This document shows, one piece after another, positions 62,504-64,000 of a DNA stretch of 64,000 bases. Origin of the DNA: Anaerococcus provencensis (GTDB lineage: Bacteria > Bacillota > Clostridia > Tissierellales > Peptoniphilaceae). The position numbers and the translations under genes are program-made. The DNA is taken from contig NZ_HG003685.1 in NCBI RefSeq assembly GCF_000312365.2, positions 102,502-166,501 on the forward strand. The letters run 5' to 3'. Under the pieces are notes generated by a model. That model saw only the letters and a list, made by a program, of their open reading frames with translations, was not told where the DNA came from and ran no database searches. Every line of letters begins with the position of its first letter. The first letter of the stretch is position 1.

Positions 62504-63094
62504 TTATTTTGTTAATTCTATCCAACTATCTAGGGAATATTTAGGTTTTTCCCAACTTGCAACAACTTCGTTATTCTTGCTATCAACATCGGAAACACCT
62601 AATTTTTCTCCCTTGCCAAGAACATATATTTTATAATTAACATTGCTATCTGCTTTAAATGTTCCTATTATATTATCCCCATCAACTTTTACTTTCCAAT
62701 TTTTTAGACTTGGTACACTGATATCATTTATTTCTTCATCTTTTCCTTCAAAATTTAATTTTAATCGGTCTTTTTCTATACTTTTTATTGATAGATTTTC
62801 ATCATCTTTAATGGATATTACATTTGATTTTAATATTTCGCCATCTTTTCTTATTGCAATTACGCAAATTCTATCTAAATTTCCAGTTATAGAATTAGGA
62901 AAATGATATATTGCTTCATTTGTTTTATTTAAAATAGTTTTATCTACTTGTAAAATACCTACAGATTCAAATTCTTCAGATGTTTCATTTTTTAATGTAA
63001 GTGAAGTCTCTTCATTATTATTTTTTATACAATATATAATAATTCCAACAACTGCTAGTACAATAATCCATATAAATAAAGCTTTTTTCTTCAT
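62504..63094 (-). CDS. Hypothetical membrane-anchored protein of the ABC operon
   Basis: 196 residues, not recognised. One N-terminal transmembrane helix ('ALFIWIIVLAVVGIIIYCIK', about residues 4-24) anchors an extracytoplasmic, strand-rich domain with two or three beta-sandwich-like stretches (for example 'NVNYKIYVLGKGEKLGVSDV' near the C-terminus). The Cys in the helix is not a lipobox. It starts directly after the ATPase gene (1-base gap), so it works with that ABC system, perhaps as an accessory adaptor. Confidence 0.7.
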   Translation of the reverse strand: MKKKALFIWIIVLAVVGIIIYCIKNNNEETSLTLKNETSEEFESVGILQVDKTILNKTNEAIYHFPNSITGNLDRICVIAIRKDGEILKSNVISIKDDENLSIKSIEKDRLKLNFEGKDEEINDISVPSLKNWKVKVDGDNIIGTFKADSNVNYKIYVLGKGEKLGVSDVDSKNNEVVASWEKPKYSLDSWIELTK

Positions 63095-63095
63095 A

Positions 63096-63764
63096 TTAGT
63101 TGCTCTCCCTTAATTTCCCCTTATCAATAATATAAGATTGATGTGCAATTTTCTCAAAATCTTTGTCATGACTTACAACAACTATAGTTTTACCTTTATT
63201 ATTAATTTCAATTAATGTATTGATTACTATTTTTTTATTTTCATTATCTAATGAGCCTGTCGGCTCATCTGCTAACATAATATCAAATGGTTTTACCATA
63301 TTTCTAGCAAGAGCAACTCTTTGTTGTTCTCCCCCAGATAATTCATATACTTTCGAGTTCAATTTATCTAATATCCCCATTCTACTTAATGAATTTTCTA
63401 TAAGTTTTTTTTTATCTCTCTCCTTATTATATTTAACTGCAAGCATCATATTCTCTTCAACAGTCATTTTTTCAACTAATGCAAAATTTTGAAACAAGTA
63501 AGCTATTTTTAACCTTCTTAACAATTCACTTGTTTTTTGGTTCTTAATTGGATCTTCTTTGGAAAAACAAATTAGTTTTCCTGTATCATAATTATCAAGG
63601 GTTCCCATTATATTTAGTAATGTAGTTTTACCCCCTCCACTTTTCCCGAATATACAAATAAAATCCCCTTCATATATATCTAAATTAATATTTTCTAGAA
63701 TTATGTGGCTACCATATTTTTTTGATACATTTTTTAATGAAATCTGAAGTTTTCTTTTTTCCAT
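63096..63764 (-). CDS. ABC transporter ATPase (MacB/LolD or bacteriocin-export type)
   Basis: 222-residue ATPase. Walker A GKSGGGKTT, Q-loop 'YLFQNFALVEKMTVEENMML', signature LSGGEQQRVALARN, Walker B DIMLADEPTGSLD, H-loop VVSHDKDFEKIA. The 'ADEPTGSLDxxN' and Q-loop 'FQNFALV' style is typical of MacB/LolD and of lactococcin-972-type immunity/export systems. It sits between a permease (upstream) and the membrane-anchored protein. AAGGAAGGG ribosome binding site; the ATG follows the permease stop directly. Confidence 0.88.
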   Translation of the reverse strand: MEKRKLQISLKNVSKKYGSHIILENINLDIYEGDFICIFGKSGGGKTTLLNIMGTLDNYDTGKLICFSKEDPIKNQKTSELLRRLKIAYLFQNFALVEKMTVEENMMLAVKYNKERDKKKLIENSLSRMGILDKLNSKVYELSGGEQQRVALARNMVKPFDIMLADEPTGSLDNENKKIVINTLIEINNKGKTIVVVSHDKDFEKIAHQSYIIDKGKLRESN

Positions 63765-64000
63765 TTAACACCCTTCCTTCAATCTGGTTCCAATACTTTT
63801 ATCTATATTTTTTAATTTATTAATCTCTACTAAAAAACACATAATTATACAAATGAAGGATATTAATAAACTAATGAATAACTCACTTTTCCCCCATCCA
63901 TCTCGAGGTGTAAAAAATCCATATTGACTAAAATTTGTTGTTAGAAGTACTATTAATATTAATAAAATAATACTTCCTACGTAACTTGTTAAGTTTTGTA
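63765..64000 (-). CDS. ABC permease, C-terminal part (runs off the window)
   Basis: Partial, about 78 codons to TAA at 63765-63767. It reads two hydrophobic helices ('SIILLILIVLLTTNFSQYGF' and 'LFISLLISFICIIMCFLVEI') and a charged tail ending KSIGTRLKEGC. Its stop is immediately before the ATG of the ATPase. This fits the membrane component of the same exporter. Confidence 0.75.
   Translation of the reverse strand, partial: QNLTSYVGSIILLILIVLLTTNFSQYGFFTPRDGWGKSELFISLLISFICIIMCFLVEINKLKNIDKSIGTRLKEGC

Noticed and set aside
1-64000. CRISPR array, tRNA or rRNA gene
   Set aside because: No spaced direct repeats of CRISPR type and no tRNA cloverleaf or rRNA sequence were recognised in the window.

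Overview
The window is about 64 kb of AT-rich chromosome from a low-GC Gram-positive anaerobe. Short intergenic gaps, strong AAGGAGG-type ribosome binding sites, an mnmE-mnmG-rsmG-parA-parB cluster, pyridine-nucleotide-poor redox genes and the overall gene content suggest a Peptoniphilaceae-type organism (Anaerococcus or a relative). That assignment is inference from gene content, not from a marker search. No tRNA, rRNA or CRISPR array was seen.

Layout. 1-5.5 kb: asnS-leuS and two tandem TVP38-type membrane proteins. 5.5-9.1 kb (minus strand): a heterodimeric ABC exporter preceded by a leader with a tiny ORF and a hairpin. 9.2-16 kb: a degenerate AlaX-like protein, comEC-holA, rpsT, lepB-lepA. 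16-17 kb: a 3-hydroxyacyl-CoA dehydrogenase. 17.1-17.85 kb: an IS200-type element. 18-28 kb: an origin-proximal block (mnmE, mnmG, rsmG, CPBP protease, fabK, cinA, parA, parB, cyclodeaminase-like, DUF4446) carrying four parS sites; a fifth lies at 45.8 kb. 28-35 kb: pta, a DUF1538 membrane protein with a tandem PII-like protein, thioredoxin with an atypical thioredoxin reductase, a MarR regulator and ftsH. 35-43.3 kb: a CdaR regulator divergent from a complete glucarate/galactarate catabolic operon (permease, GarD, GarR, GudD, DapA-family aldolase, glycerate kinase). 43.5-46 kb: Ldh2-type dehydrogenase, sppA, RDD protein. 46-49.4 kb: a second IS200 copy lodged between NrdR boxes and a class I ribonucleotide reductase large subunit. 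49.4-56.6 kb: a Fur-type box, a gene remnant, an internally deleted IS110 transposase, and a heme acquisition and anaerobic heme-opening operon (flavodoxin, ChuW/HutW-like radical SAM, lipoprotein, permease, ATPase, lipoprotein). 56.6-64 kb: an accessory region with an IS256-type transposase, an ABC ATPase fragment, a MATE pump, a cysteine hydrolase, an unknown membrane protein, dispersed repeats and a MacB/bacteriocin-type ABC system that runs off the right end.

The most unusual points are: parB is split across two frames exactly at an A-AAA-AAG slippery heptamer, with the conserved C-terminal dimerisation region in the -1 frame; ParA carries a roughly 75-residue acidic insertion; an IS200 copy separates the NrdR operator and promoter from its reductase gene; a thioredoxin reductase homologue lacks the NADPH-binding signature; an AlaX homologue has lost its zinc-binding histidines; and the heme operon is cut off from an upstream Fur-type box by an IS110 derivative.
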